Below are positions 22,772 through 36,000 of a DNA stretch of 64,000 nt, in pieces. Source of the stretch: Pseudocercospora fijiensis CIRAD86 (lineage: Eukaryota; Ascomycota; Dothideomycetes; Mycosphaerellales; Mycosphaerellaceae); assembly GCF_000340215.1 (NCBI RefSeq), contig NW_006921536.1, positions 5,354,874 to 5,418,873 on the forward strand, in the 5' to 3' direction. Position 1 is the first letter of the stretch. Every line of letters begins with the position of its first letter. The notes under the pieces are model-generated. The model worked only from the letters and a program-made list of their open reading frames with translations, ran no database searches and was not told the DNA's origin. Position numbers and translations under genes: made by a program.

Positions 22772-22968
22772 TATTAGGGCTAAAGAGGCTATACGTAATT
22801 AGTATATAATTAGGCCGAGTAAAGCTAGGGTCTTAGTGCCTTAGGTAGGACTTAGCGCTTAGCGTTAGGCTAACTAGCCTACCTTCCTCTCTCTCCTCCT
22901 AGATCCTTATCGAATACTATACTAATTCACTACTACCCTATCTACCTACTAATATAACCCTTCTTATA
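22772..22968 (+). repeat. 5' LTR of chromovirus copy 2 (197 bp)
   Basis: Begins TATTAGGGCTAAAG and ends CCCTTCTTATA. It resembles the LTRs of copy 4 (GCCGAGTAAAGC, GCGTTAGGCTAACTAGCC) more than those of copy 1, so two LTR subtypes are present. Confidence 0.9.
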
Positions 22969-23169
22969 TAGTATTCGATCTACCCTTTAAGGGTAGCAGC
23001 TAAATAGTCCTTATTTCAAGCTTTTAGCGGTATAGCTACGAAAACCGTTAATCTAACTATATTGCGCCCGAAGAACGGGACCTATACGTACTATTCTACT
23101 AAAACAACCGTAGTAATTATTAAGCAAGGCCTTCTATACGGCCTATTATACTAAGTTAATCGTACTAAG

Positions 23170-24569
23170 TCGATATCTACTAATTCCGCTATATCCGCAT
23201 CTTAGGGGCCGACAATACATTATTAGTATTACCCCCTATTACAATAGCCGGCTTATTACGAAGCAATAACAACCGCAGCGCCGCTAGTAGCGCTAGCAAC
23301 GACAACGCTAGTAGTATAGTGCCTGCTAAGGTACCTGCTAAAGAGCCTGCTGCTAGGCCTACCGAAGAACCTATAGTTCTAGGTAACGACCTAGAGTTGC
23401 CTATTAACGATATACTTAATAACATTGTTAATCGACGATATAGCTAACTAGCCTTTAGCCCCTAGCTAGTAGCGAGACTTTAAGAAGCTACCTAAAACAG
23501 GCTCGCTGCTCTACGTTAAGAACAATAGCTAAAGGACAACCTCCTCGAAATTCGCCGCCTTTAGGAGGCCCTAACAACTAACACTAAGCCGATAGTAGGG
23601 CCTTCCTTACTATTAGTCCTAGTCTAGAAGAAGGATACTAAACTTAAGGACTGCACTGTATTTAATAGCTCTAGTCGGAAGCAATATAACGACTATATTC
23701 GTAACTGTAAGCTTAACTAGCGAAACGTACCGAGGGCCCTTCTAGACGACTATTCGTTAGTCGTCTATACTATATAGTACATTAACGGTAACCCTAAGCG
23801 TATATAGGATAACTATTTTGATTCCCTTTACGACTAGACTGCTATTTAATAGCATAATTATAAGACTATTATACTAAACACCCTTAGCAACCCTATATTA
23901 CGCTAGTAGCACGCCTAAGACTAATACCTACGTACTTAACAAAAGGCCGACTAAACCTCTCGATCCTTCGAGGCCTATCTAAAGACCCTTAAGGACGACT
24001 TGCTACCTAAGACCGACTCTATCTAGATATCTGAGATACGACCTAAACTAAGATAGGAACTAGTCCTTAAATTAGACCGCCGCTATGTATTCGAACAGGC
24101 TAATCTTATACGTATTCAATTTATAGTCGAAGTAGAGACAGCTAAACGAGCTATTTAGCTCTAATAATAGTTAGAATCTAAGATACGCCTAGCTACCTAC
24201 CGTAGCCGCGGAGGAAACTAAGGTTCCTACTAGAACAACAATGCTAATAATAGGAACAGTAACAACGACCGTAGAAGGGGCCGTAGCCGACGGCTATATA
24301 GAGGAGGCCGTAATAGGGGCCGTAGAAGGGGCTCGTATCCCTACAATACTAATCGCTTAACTAACAATAGCAGCAATAGTAGCTATAGCAATGTTCTAAC
24401 CGGATTGAAGTGCTTTAATTATAATAGCACTAGCTATCTACTAGGCTAATACGACAAACCTAAGGACTAGGTCCGAATCGACCGTGCTACCGCTAAGTAC
24501 CGAAAGCACCTTTTAGTAGCTAACGCTACCTCTATAGGCTAACCTTCTTATTAGTCGAAAAAAGAATAA
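23170..24569 (+). pseudogene. gag: gag of chromovirus copy 2
   Basis: Same domain order as copy 1: capsid-like region, Arg/Gly-rich segment, zinc knuckle from TGC at 24411. Here the second Cys and the His of the knuckle are both Tyr. It ends at TAA 24567-24569, inside the ATAA that replaces the ATGA gag/pol overlap (24566-24569). Gag is in frame 0 and pol in frame 2, again a -1 relation. The start is uncertain. Confidence 0.72.
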
Positions 24570-27500
24570 GCGCCGCACTAACTGTTAGCCTTGTACGGCG
24601 TAAGACTATCGACATTGTACTAGCTATAATACGCTCCTACCTTGTATAGGATACGAAGGGCACTAACTATTAAACTAAGGTTATACTAGATCTAGGAAAT
24701 TCAGTTAGTGCCCTTATTAGCTATCGCCTAGCTAAGTAATTAGACCTTCGACAACTGCCTAGAACTAACCTGCTAACCCTTGCTTAGTTTAATAACGCTC
24801 GGTACTTAACCTATAGAGCCTACTATATTTATATAGTTCTAAGAGATAACCTCGGCAACGAGCGCCTGCTAGACTTTACCGCCTACGTAGTAGATATAGA
24901 CAACCTATATAGGGGAGCTACTATTGTTATTAGCAACCCTGTCCTTAAGCACTATGCTATCGCTATAGACTTAGGCAGTTAATAATAGCGATTTAGAATC
25001 GCTAGGAAAGAGGACATTAAATACATTAATATTAGCGAGTGCCCTAATAATATTAGGGTCCTATTTATTAGCAACCTAACCCTAGCTAACCTAATAGTCG
25101 ACCTATTAGGGGATAACGATAAACCTATACCCCCTAATAGCATAGACCCTAATTAACTCGCTCGTATCCTATAGCCTATTCGAGAGACCTATATTAATGT
25201 ATTTAAATACTACCTAGTATCGACATTGCCTATGTTTAAGGAGACGGACTATAAGATCGATATTATATAGGGCAAGGAGGTTCCTTTTAGGCCCCTCTAC
25301 AACCTTAGTAAACGAGAGCTTGCTATGCTACGTAAGTACCTAGATAAGAACCTAGCTAATAGTCGAATTTAGTATAGCAACAGCCCTGCTAGTGCACCTA
25401 TCCTGTTCGTACTAAAGAAGGATAGCGGCCTACGTTTATATATTAATTATAGAGGGCTTAACGCTGTTACTATTAAAGACCGCTATCTACTTCCGCTTAT
25501 TAATAAGACCCTCGATCGCCTTTCTAGCGCCTACTTCTATACTATATTAGACATTAAGGACGCCTATTACCGCATTCGTATTCGTAAGGGCGATAAATAG
25601 AAGACAGCCTTCCGCACTCGCTATAGCTATTTTAAGTACTTAGTTATACTATTTGGCCTAGCTAATACCCCTATAATATTCTAGTCCTATATCAATCGGG
25701 CCCTATTAGGCCTATTAGACTACCTCTGCGTAGTCTATCTAGACGATATCCTAGTCTATATACACTTACCTAATATTACGGAACATTAGGCCGCCGTACG
25801 TAAGGTACTCGACCGCCTACGGGCCTATAGCTTGTACTATAAACCCTCTAAATGTGCCTTCGCTACTGAAGAGGTACCCTTCCTTAGCTTCCTCGTATTA
25901 ATCGAGGGTATTAAGGCTAATCCTAATTAGATCAAAACTATTACTAAATAGCCTATTCCTACGTCTATTAAAGAGCTTTAATTATTCCTCGGTTTTGCTA
26001 ACTTCTACCGCCGGTTTATTAAGGGCTATTCGAGGTATATAATGCTATTAACTAAGCTTACTAAAACGAAGGCTAACCTATCTAGGGAGTTTAAATAGAC
26101 TAATAGAGTACAAGCCGCTTTTAACGGCTTAAAGAGGCGCTTTACTAAAGTCCCCTTATTGCACTATTTCGTACTAAGCAAGCAGATCCGTATTAAGACT
26201 AACGCTTTATAGTTTGCTATATTAGCTATTATGTTACAATAGGCTAATAACAATTACTAGTACCCGATTGCCTTCTTCTTAACTTCTTAAGGAAGATAAT
26301 TAATGCTAAGCGTCGTTACAAGACCTACGAGTAAGAGCTCTTAGCAATCGTAGAAGCCTTTAAGCACTAGCGCTATTATCTCGATAGTACTTAGCACCCT
26401 ATTCGGGTCTATACGGACTATAACAACCTCCGTAGAATTACGAAGGTTACTAGGGTTATAGGTCGATAGGCTAGATAGGCCGTCTACCTCGCCGGGTTCG
26501 ATTTTAATATATTATATCGGCTAGGCATAAGTAACCCTACTAATAGCCTATCGAGGCGACCTAATTATAATAGCGAGACTTAGCAATCTATTGATTTATT
26601 GTTTCTAACCCTGTAGTATAAGATTGCTATAGCCCGTATTATTAATAAGTAAGCGTAGGATAAGCGGCTTACCGGACTCCGCGACGGCTCGAAGCATATT
26701 AATGCTCTTACTATATTAATAGTGCGTATTAAGGACACAGATAGGAGAAGTTATAATAACTCCCTAGTCGATATCGCTATATATAGTAATAGCGATCAAA
26801 GTACTGCTACAGTTAATCCGGCTACTAGTACTATTAGATATATATAATACGTACCTCGTTTAATAGCGAGAGTGCTATTAAATAACCTTATAAATAGGGA
26901 TAGTCAATCGTTTATAGATAAGCTATTACGGGCTTAGCAGAGGGACGCATTTGCTACTAAACGTATCGATAAGCTTATAAGTAGACGAAAGACTCGATCT
27001 AGTAAGAGTAATTAGTCGATCGACGACAAAGGTTACTTAAGGTTTAAGGGCAGATACTATATCCCTACTAAACAATCGATTAGATAAGAACTTCTTAAGC
27101 GATACTATAATAGTAAGCTTGCCGGTCACTATAGTATAGAGAGGTCGTACGAGCTACTATCGCGTATATACTACTAGCTAAATAGTAAGCGGGATATAAA
27201 GGACTACGTAAATACGTATACCGTATATTAACGAGTTAAAGCACCGAAACACTTACTATTTAGCGAGTTGTCTTTACTCCCTGTTCTAAAGAAGCTATTT
27301 GCTAAGCTTATAATAGATGTTATTACAGGCCTTCCGCCTACTAAGCGTAGGGGTAGTAAGGATATATATAATGCTATCCTAGTTATCGTAGACTAGTTTA
27401 CTAAGGGCGCTCGTTATATTCCTACCCGAAAGGATTGAACGGCTATTAACCTAGCTAAGTCGCTATAGAACAACATCTTCTATAGCTATTAGGGGACCCC

Positions 27501-28452
27501 TAAGGGGATAGTCTCCGATCGAGGCTCGATATTTATATCTTACTATTAGAGTAAGATTTGCCTATAGCTAAGACTTAAGCATCGCCTGTCTATAGTATTC
27601 TATCTATAAACAGATAGTTAGACCGAAAGGCAGAATGCTACGCTATAGCAATACTTACGAAGCTATATTAATAAGGACCCTAATAGATAGGTCGACCTCC
27701 TATAACCGGCCGAATTTGTATATAATAATAGCGTGCATTTATTAACTAAGGTTTCACTATACATAGCTATAATAGGCTAAAACCCTGCCTTACTATAAGA
27801 TCTATTTACCTCGCTCGAGGCCGAGCGTAAGGAAAGGGAAGCGCGTTAAGCCCCTAAAATACTAGCGGCTATAGAGAGGGTTTAAAAGATGCGAGAGATT
27901 TACGCTAAGATAGCTAACAAACTAGCAAAGGCCTAGGCCTATTAGAAGGCCTATTATAACAAACACTATATACCGATAACCTTTAAGCAAGGCGATATAG
28001 TTATGCTTAGTATAAAGAACCTCCGCATCCGCAAACACCTATTACCTAATAGCAAAACACGCCCTAAACTAGTACTACGGTTTATTAGCCTATTCCGAAT
28101 CCGAGAACCGAAGGGCAATAGCTAGGCCTATTAGTTATAGCTCCTACTACACTACACTATCTATAACACCTTCTATATCTCCCTCCTTAAACTATACTAC
28201 TACCGCGGAGGCCCTAAAGAAGCCGCTACTAAATATAAAGAGATACTAGCCGACGGTAAAGAACTGTAGTCTATAGAACGTATCCTAAAGTATCGAACTA
28301 GACAAGGCAAGAAGGAGTACCTCCTAAGATAGCAAGGCTATTTACCTAAATAGGACTCGTAGGAGGCTAAAGATTCCTTTAAGGATATAGCTAAGTTGTT
28401 AGATAAGTATTAGACTAGTATAAAGAACAAGAAGAAGGCTAAGGGCCTATAA
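24566..28452 (+). pseudogene. pol: pol of chromovirus copy 2
   Basis: Protease-like segment (about 24,677), RT with an intact VYLDDILVY box (25,733-25,759), RNase H, integrase with HYNSKLAGHYSIER zinc region, catalytic Asp in IIDVITGLPP (about 27,310) and SDRGSIF (about 27,515), and a chromodomain (about 28,260-28,430) with stops at its aromatic positions. Stops are of the Gln/Trp type. It is the best uninterrupted guide to the family's full pol in this window. Confidence 0.88.
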
Positions 28453-29693
28453 TGTCGCCTAGGAATAATGCTACCCTAGGGTGCTATTAGCTAACTAACT
28501 AGAGGCAAGCAATTGTTAGCAACAAAGGACAATAAGACTATACTAGGCGCGCTACGACGCGTTAACTAATCGCCTACTCTTTTAAGGATTCTACCTCTTT
28601 ACTAACGCGCCCTATAGGTCCCCCTCTTATTCCTTCCTTCTATTAAGGCCTTAAGGCCTAGGCGATCGGCGAGGGCGGCGCGCTTGCGTACAAATAATAA
28701 TAATAACGATAACGACGGCGCGGCCGGCGCGGCTATATTAGTAACAGTGTTGCGGGGTGTGTTTCTGTTTAAGAAAGGAAGGATATAGCTATATTAGTAA
28801 CGGTGTTGCCGAGTTATTGTTAGTTAAAGAAGGAAATTAGAAGAAGGTAAACTTAGCGCTAAGACGACTAGCGCCGCTATTATTAATATTACCTGCTATT
28901 ACTACTACACTTACGAAGACAACCTTACCTATACTACGGCCTAAGGCCGGAAGCGCACTATACTAACTAAGTTAAAAGAATAGCTATATTAAAGGTTTGA
29001 TTAAAACTTTAAGCCGCTTAAAAGATTAAGCGACTAATAGACTAACTAAGGGCAAAAACTATAGAGCTAAGCTAGCCGGGGTCGATCTTGCGAACAATAG
29101 GTTACTCTTCGATCTTTCCGACCCTTTAAGCGAGGCAAACCTTAACTATTGCACTTATAATAGCCTTTACCTATAGAAACTAGAAGAACTAAGTGTTTTG
29201 AAAAGATATAATTGGTTAACACTTAAAGGCTACTAAACCTAACTAATTAGGGCTAGTAAAACCGCGATAGTAAATAATAGTCCTCGTAATAATAAGAACA
29301 ACCCTCGGAATAGACAAACCCTCGAAGCGGACATTTCTAGGTCTTTTAAGAGTAGACGCAAAGAACTCGGTACGACATTACTTAGAGCGGAGGCAGTGCT
29401 GCAATACCTCGTACGTCTACCTATTATAGTAGGGAAGACGCGCTCGTATTATAATTAGTCGATAGTCCTTAATTCTCGTAGTTATATATTACTTTATTAT
29501 ATATAAGGATAGCGCGGTTAGAGTTAGACATTGTGTTAGAAGGTAAGGTTTAATATAGTTATATAATTAGGTAGTTAAGTGTTTAATTTAGCGCGGCTAA
29601 GCGGCTTATTAGACTTGCTAAGTTAGTAGCAATAGAGGTTAAGATTAGGACATAGACAGGCTACGAGGGCGCGGCCTTTAGAAGGGAAGCGTG
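28453..29693 (+). other. 3' non-coding region of chromovirus copy 2
   Basis: Homologous to the same region of copy 1, including the tandem duplication near 28,730-28,840 and the purine tract before 29,694. No coding potential seen. Confidence 0.65.
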
Positions 29694-29883
29694 TATTAGA
29701 GCTAAAGAGGCTATACGTAATTGGTATATAATTAGGCCGAGTAAAGCTAGGGTCTTAGTGCCTTAGGCAGGACTTGGCGCTTAGCGTTAGGCTAACTAGC
29801 CTACCTTCCTCCTTCTCCTCCTAGTTCTCTATCGAATACTACCTATACCTACTACTACCCTATCTACCTACTAACATAACCCC
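29694..29883 (+). repeat. 3' LTR of chromovirus copy 2, end missing
   Basis: Starts TATTAGAGCTAAAG and follows the other LTRs up to AACATAACCC, then breaks. The next bases (CTATCACATATGTTACG) already run into RT sequence of copy 3, so a deletion or recombination junction lies at about 29,880-29,893. Confidence 0.85.
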
Positions 29884-29886
29884 TAT

Positions 29887-31638
29887 CACATATGTTACGT
29901 AAGTACCTAAAGGAAAACCTAGCTAGTAGCCGGATACGGTATAGTAATAGCCCTGCTAGCGCCCCTATCCTATTCGTACTAAAGAAGGATAGTAGCCTAC
30001 GTTTATATATTAATTACCGTAGACTTAATGCTATTACTATTAAAGACCGCTATCTACTTCCGCTTATTAATAAAACCCTCGATTGCCTTTCTAGTACTTG
30101 CTACTATACTGTGTTAGACATTAAGGACGCCTATTACCGCATCTATATTCGCAAGGGCGATAAATAGAAAACGGCCTTCCGTACTCGCTATAGCTATTTC
30201 GAGTACTTAGTTATGCTATTTAGGCTAGCTAACGCCCCTACTATATTCTAGTCTTATATTAATCGGGCCCTATTAGGCCTGTTAGACTACCTTTGTATAG
30301 TTTACCTAGATAATATCCTAGTTTATATATACTTACCTAATATTGCGGAGTACTAGGCTATAGTCCGTAAGGTACTTAACCGCCTACGGGCCTATAGACT
30401 ATATTATAAGCCTTCTAAATATACCTTTGCTACTAAGGAGGTAGCCTTCCTTAGCTTCCTCGTATTAACTAAGGGTATTAGGGCTAATCCTAATCGGATT
30501 AAGACTATTACTAAATAGCCTATTCTTACGTTAATTAAGGAGCTATAGTCGTTCCTTAGCTTCGCTAACTTCTATCGTCGGTTTATTAAGAGCTATTCGA
30601 GGCATATAATACTACTAACTAAGCTTACTAAAACCAAGGCTAACCTAACTAGAGAGTTCAAACAGACTAATAAAGCACAAGCCGCTTTTAACAGTTTAAG
30701 GCAACACTTTACTAAAGTCCCCTTATTATACTATTTCGTACTAAGCAAACCAATCTGCATTAAGACTAACGCTTTACAGTTTGCTGTCTCGGCTATTATA
30801 TCTTAGCAGTCGGATAAAGACTATTATTAGTACCTAATTGCCTTCTTCTTAAAGAAAATAATTAACGCTAAGCGCCGCTACGAGACCTACGAGTAAGAGC
30901 TCTTGGCTATTATCGAAGCCTTTAAGTATTAGAGGCACTACCTCGATAGGGCTTAATATATAATACAGGTCTATATAGACTATAACAACCTCCGTAGTAT
31001 TACTAAAGTTACTAGGGTTATAGGTCGACAGGCTAGATAGGCCGTCTACCTCGCTAGGTTTAATTTTAATATACTATATAGGCTAGGCGTAAGCAACCCT
31101 ACTAATAGCCTATTAAGGCGACCTAATTACGATAGCGAAACCCAATCTATTAATTCATTGTTTCTAACCCTATAGTATAAGATTGCTATAGACCTCGTAG
31201 TAAGGCAAGTATAGGATAAGCGGACTTCCGGACCCCGCGGCGGTAACAAATACTATAGCGAAGTTGTCGTTCTTCTAGTATACGTTAAAAGAAAGGACGT
31301 AGATCGCTCGAGCTATAACGACTCGATTAAAGATATTGCTATCTATAGCGATAGTGCTATAGAAGAGGTTGTAGTAGTTCTAGCTACTAGTACTATTAGA
31401 TATATATAATGCGTACCTCGTTTAATAGCAAGGGTGCTATTAAATAACCTTGCAAATAGGGATAGTTAATCGTTTATAGATAAGCTATTACATACTTAGT
31501 AGAGGGACGCCTTTGCTACTAAACGTATCGATAAGCTTATAAGTAGACGAAAGACTCGATCTAGTAAGAGTAATAACTAGTCGATCGACGATAAGGGTTA
31601 CCTAAAGTTTAAGGGCAGATACTATATCCCCGCTAAAC
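29887..31638 (+). mobile_element. Ty3/Gypsy chromovirus copy 3, fragment A (RT, RNase H)
   Basis: 5'-truncated relative of copies 1 and 2. It enters RT abruptly (LRKYLKENLASSRIRYSN, 29,895 on) with no LTR, gag or protease of its own. The RT box reads YLDN, as in copy 1. RNase H and the linker to integrase follow, up to the TAAAC duplication at 31634-31638. The reading resumes at 38,803 and again at 52,950 after two later insertions. The longest opening is 29892-30167. Confidence 0.88.
31634..31638. repeat. target site duplication TAAAC of copy 4, left
   Basis: TAAAC here and at 38803-38807 flank copy 4. In copies 1 and 2 the same place reads ACTAAA(C/T)AATCG with a single occurrence, confirming the insertion point. 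Confidence 0.92.
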
Positions 31639-31835
31639 TATAAGAAGGGTTATATTAGCAGGTAGATAGAGTAGTAGTAGATACAAGTAGTATTCGATAG
31701 AGAACTCGGAGGAGAAGGAGGAAGGCAGGCTAGTTAGCCTAACGCTAAGCGCCAAGCCCTGCCTAAGGCACTAAGACCCTAGCTTTACTCGGCCTAATTA
31801 TATACTAGTTATATATAGCCCCTTTAGCCCTAATA
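31639..31835 (-). repeat. 3' LTR of copy 4 (197 bp, inverted)
   Basis: Plus-strand view begins TATAAGAAGGGTTATATTAG and ends GCCCTAATA. On its right follows the complement of the polypurine tract (CGCTTCCCTTC), confirming this is the 3' LTR of a minus-strand element. Confidence 0.92.
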
Positions 31836-33079
31836 TACGCTTCCCTTCTAAAGGCCGCGCCCTCGTAGCCTGTCTATATTCTAATCTTAACCTCTATTGC
31901 TACTAACTTAGCAAGTCTAATAAGCTGCTTAGCCGCGCTAAATTAAATACTTAACTACCTAATTATGTAACTATATTAAACTTTACCTTCTAATATAATA
32001 TCTAACTCTAACTGCGCTATCCTTATATATAATAAAGTAATATATAACTACGAGAATTAAGGACTATCGACTAATTATAATACGAGCGCGTCTTCCCTAC
32101 TATAATAGGTAGACGTACGAGGTATTGTAGCACTGCCTCCGTTCTAAGTAATATTATACTAAGTTCTTTGCGTCTACTCTTAAAAGACCTAGCACTGTCC
32201 GCTTCCGAGGGTTTGTCCGCTTCCGAGGGTTATTATTCTTATTATTACGAGGACTATTATTTACTATCGTAGTTTTACTAGCCCTAATTAGTTAGGTTTA
32301 GTAGCCTTTAATTGTCAATCTTATCTTATCTTTTTAGAAAAAACACAGCTCGTCTAGTTTCTATAGGTAAAGGCTATTATAAGTGTAATAGTTAAGGTTC
32401 GCCTCGCTTAAAGGATCGGAAAGATCGAGGAGTAACCTATTATCCGCAAGATCGACCCCGGCTAACTTAGCTCTATAGTTTTTGCCCTTAGTTAGTCTAT
32501 TAACCTAATCTTTTAAGCGGCTCTTAGTGTTTTAACTTAGTCTTAAAGTTTTAATTAAACCTTTAATATAGCTATTCTTTTAACTTAATTAGTATAGTGC
32601 GCTTCCGGGGCCGTAGTATAGGTAAGGTTGCCTTCGTAGGTATAGCGACAATAGTAGGTAATGTTAATAATAGCGGCTTTATCCGTCTTAGCGCTAACTT
32701 TACCTTACTCCTAATTTCCTTCTTTAACTAGCAATACACTCCGTAATACCGTTACTAATATAGCCGCGCCGGCTGTGTCGCCCTTTAGTATAGCGCGTTG
32801 TTATTATTATTATTACTATTTATACGTACGCGCGCCGCCCTCGCCGATCGCCTAGGCCTCGAGGCCTCGATAGAAGGAAGGAATAAGAGGGGGACCTATA
32901 GGGCGCGTTAGTAAAGAGGTAGAATCCTTAAAAGAGTAGGCGATTAGTTAACGAGTTGTAGCGCGCCTAGTATAGTCTTATTATCCTTTGTTACTAACAA
33001 TTGCTTGCCTCTAATTAGTTAGCTAATAGTACCTCGGAGATAGTATTAGCTCTAGGTCTCTCTAGCGGTTCTAGCGGCA
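31836..33079 (-). other. 3' non-coding region of copy 4
   Basis: Inverted counterpart of the long 3' region of copies 1 and 2, with the tandem duplication near 32,700-32,770. No coding potential seen. Confidence 0.65.
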
Positions 33080-36000
33080 CTATAGGCCCTTAGCCTTCTT
33101 CTTGTTCTTTACGCTAGTCCAATACTCGTCTAATAACTTAGTTATATCCTTAAAAGAGCCTTTATCTTCCTATAAGTCCTATTTAGGTAAATAGCCCTAC
33201 TATCTTAATAGGTACTCCTTCTTGCCCTTCCTAGTCCGATGCTTTAGTATACGCTCTATAGACTATAGCTCTTCGCCGTTAGCTAGTATCTCTTTATATT
33301 TAGTAGGGGCTTCTTTATTAGGGTCTCCGCGGTAGTAATATAGTTTAAGGAGAGAGATATAGAAGGTATCGTAGATAGTATAGTATAGTGGGAGCTATAA
33401 CTAATAGGCCTAGCTATTGCCCTTCGGTTCTCGGATTCGGAATAGGCTAATAAACCGTAGTGCTAGTTTAGGGCGTGTTTTGCTATTAGGTAATAGGTGT
33501 TTGCGGATGCGGAGGTTCTTTATACTAAGCATAACTATATCGCCTTGCTTAAAGGTTATCGGTATATAGTGTTTGTTATAATAGGCCTTCTAATAGGCCT
33601 AGGCCTTTGCTAGTTTGTTAGCTATCTTAGCGTAAATCTCTCGCATCTTTTAAACCCTCTCTATAGCCGCTAGTATTTTAGGGGCTTAACGCGCTTCCCT
33701 TTCCTTGCGCTCGGCCTCGAGCGAGGTAAATAGATCTTATAGTAAGGCAGGGTTTTAGCCTATTATAGCTATGTATAGTGAAACCTTAGTTAATAAATGC
33801 ACGCTATTGTTATATATAAATTCGGCCGGTTATAGGAGGTCGACCTATCTATTAGGGTCCTTATTAATATAGCTTCGTAAGTATTGCTACAGCGTAGCAT
33901 TCTGCCTTTCGGTCTAACTATCTGTTTATAGATAGAATACTATAGACAGGCGATGCTTAAGTCTTAGCTATAGGCAAATCTTACTCTAATAGTAAGATAT
34001 AAATATCGAGCCTCAATCGGAGACTATCCCCTTAGGGGTCCCCTAATAGCTATAGAAGATGTTGTTCTACAGCGACTTAGCTAGGTTAATAGCCGTTCAA
34101 TCCTTTCGGGTAGGAATATAACGAGCGCCCTTAGTAAACTAGTCTACGATAACTAGGATAGCATTATATATATCCTTACTACCCCTACGCTTAGTAGGCG
34201 GAAGGCCTGTAATAACATCTATTATAAGCTTAGCAAATAGCTTCTTTAGAACAGGGAGTAAAGACAACTCGCTAAATAGTAAGTGTTTCGGTGCTTTAAC
34301 TCGTTAATATACGGTATACGTATTTACGTAGTCCTTTATATCCCGCTTACTATTTAGCTAGTAGTATATACGCGATAGTAGCTCGTACGACCTCTCTATA
34401 CTATAGTAACCGGCAAGCTTACTATTATAGTATCGCTTAAGAAGTTCTTATCTAATCGATTGTTTAGCAGGGATATAGTATCTGCCCTTAAACCTTAAGT
34501 AACCTTTGTCGTCGATCGACTAATTACTCTTACTAGATCGAGTCTTTCGTCTACTTATAAGCTTATCGATACGTTTAGTAGCAAATGCGTCCCTCTGCTA
34601 AGCCCGTAATAGCTTATCTATAAACGATTGACTATCCCTATTTATAAGGTTATTTAATAGCACTCTCGCTATTAAACGAGGTACGTATTATATATATCTA
34701 ATAGTACTAGCAGCCGGATTAACTGCATTAGTACTTTAATCGCTGTTACTATATATAGCGATATCGACTAGGGAGTTATTATAACTTCTCCTATCTATGT
34801 CCTTAGCCCTTGCCTTAATACGCACTATTAGTGTAGTAAGAGCATTAATACGCTTTAAGCCGTCGCGGAGTCCGGTAAGCCGCTTATCCTACGCTTGCCT
34901 TGCTACGAGGTCTGTAGCAATCTTATACTATAGGGTTAGAAACAATAAATTAATAGATTAGGTTTCGCTATCGTAATTAGGTCGCCTCGATAGGCTATTA
35001 GTAGGGTTACTTGCGCCTAGCCGATATAACATATTAAAATCAAACCTAGCGAGGTAAACGGCCTATCTAGCCTATCGACCTATAACCCTAGTAACCTTAG
35101 TAATGCTACGGAGGTTGTTATAGTCCGTATAGACCTAAATAGTGTGCTAAGCACTATCGAGATAGTAGCGCTAGTACTTAAAGGCTTCGACGATTGCTAA
35201 GAGCTCTTACTCGTAGGTCTTATAGCGACGCTCTATATTAATCATTTTTCGTAAAAAGAAGGCAATTAGGTACTAGTAGTAGTCACTATCTAACTGCTAA
35301 GACATTATAGCTAATACAGCGAACTATAAAGCGTTAGTCTTAATGCGGATTAGTTTGCTTAGTACGAAGTAGTATAATAAGGGAACTTTAGTAAATCGCT
35401 TCTTTAAACCGTTAAAAGCGGCTTGCGCTTTGTTAGTCTAATTAAACTCTCTAGATAGATTAGCCTTGGTTTTAGTAAGCTTAGTTAGGGGCATTACGTA
35501 TCGTAAGTAACCCTCGATAAATCGACGGTAGAAGTTAGTAAAACCTAGGAATAATTAAAGCTCCTTAATACTAGTAGGCGTTAGCTACTTAGTAATAGTC
35601 TTAATCCGATTAGGATTAGCCTTAATACCCTTAGTTAATACGAGGAAGCTAAGAAAGGCTACCTCCTTAGTAGCGAAGGTGTATTTAGAGGGCTTGCAAT
35701 ATAGTCTATAGGCCCGTAGGCGGTCGAGTACCTTGCGGACTATAGCCTAGTACTTAGCAATGTTAGGTAAGTGTGTATAGACTAGGATATCGTCTAGGTA
35801 AACTATATAAAGGTAGTCTAATAGGCCTAACAAGGCCCGATTAATATAGGACTAGAAGGTTATAGGGGCATTAGCTAGGCCGAATAGTATAACTAAGTAT
35901 TTAAAATAGCTATAGCGAGTGCGGAAGGCTGTTTTCTATTCGTCGCCCTTACGAATATAGATGCGGTAGTAGGCATCCTTAATGTCTAGCGTAGTGTAAA

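Larger units (their letters stand above)
22772..29883 (+). mobile_element. Ty3/Gypsy chromovirus copy 2
   Basis: Near-complete copy of the same family as copy 1, about 7.1 kb, without the LINE. Order: 5' LTR, gag, pol with chromodomain, 3' non-coding region, polypurine tract, 3' LTR. The 3' LTR loses its last bases (TTCTTATA) where it abuts the truncated copy 3, so no target duplication can be verified. The RT active site is still YLDD, but stops destroy the frame. Confidence 0.9.
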
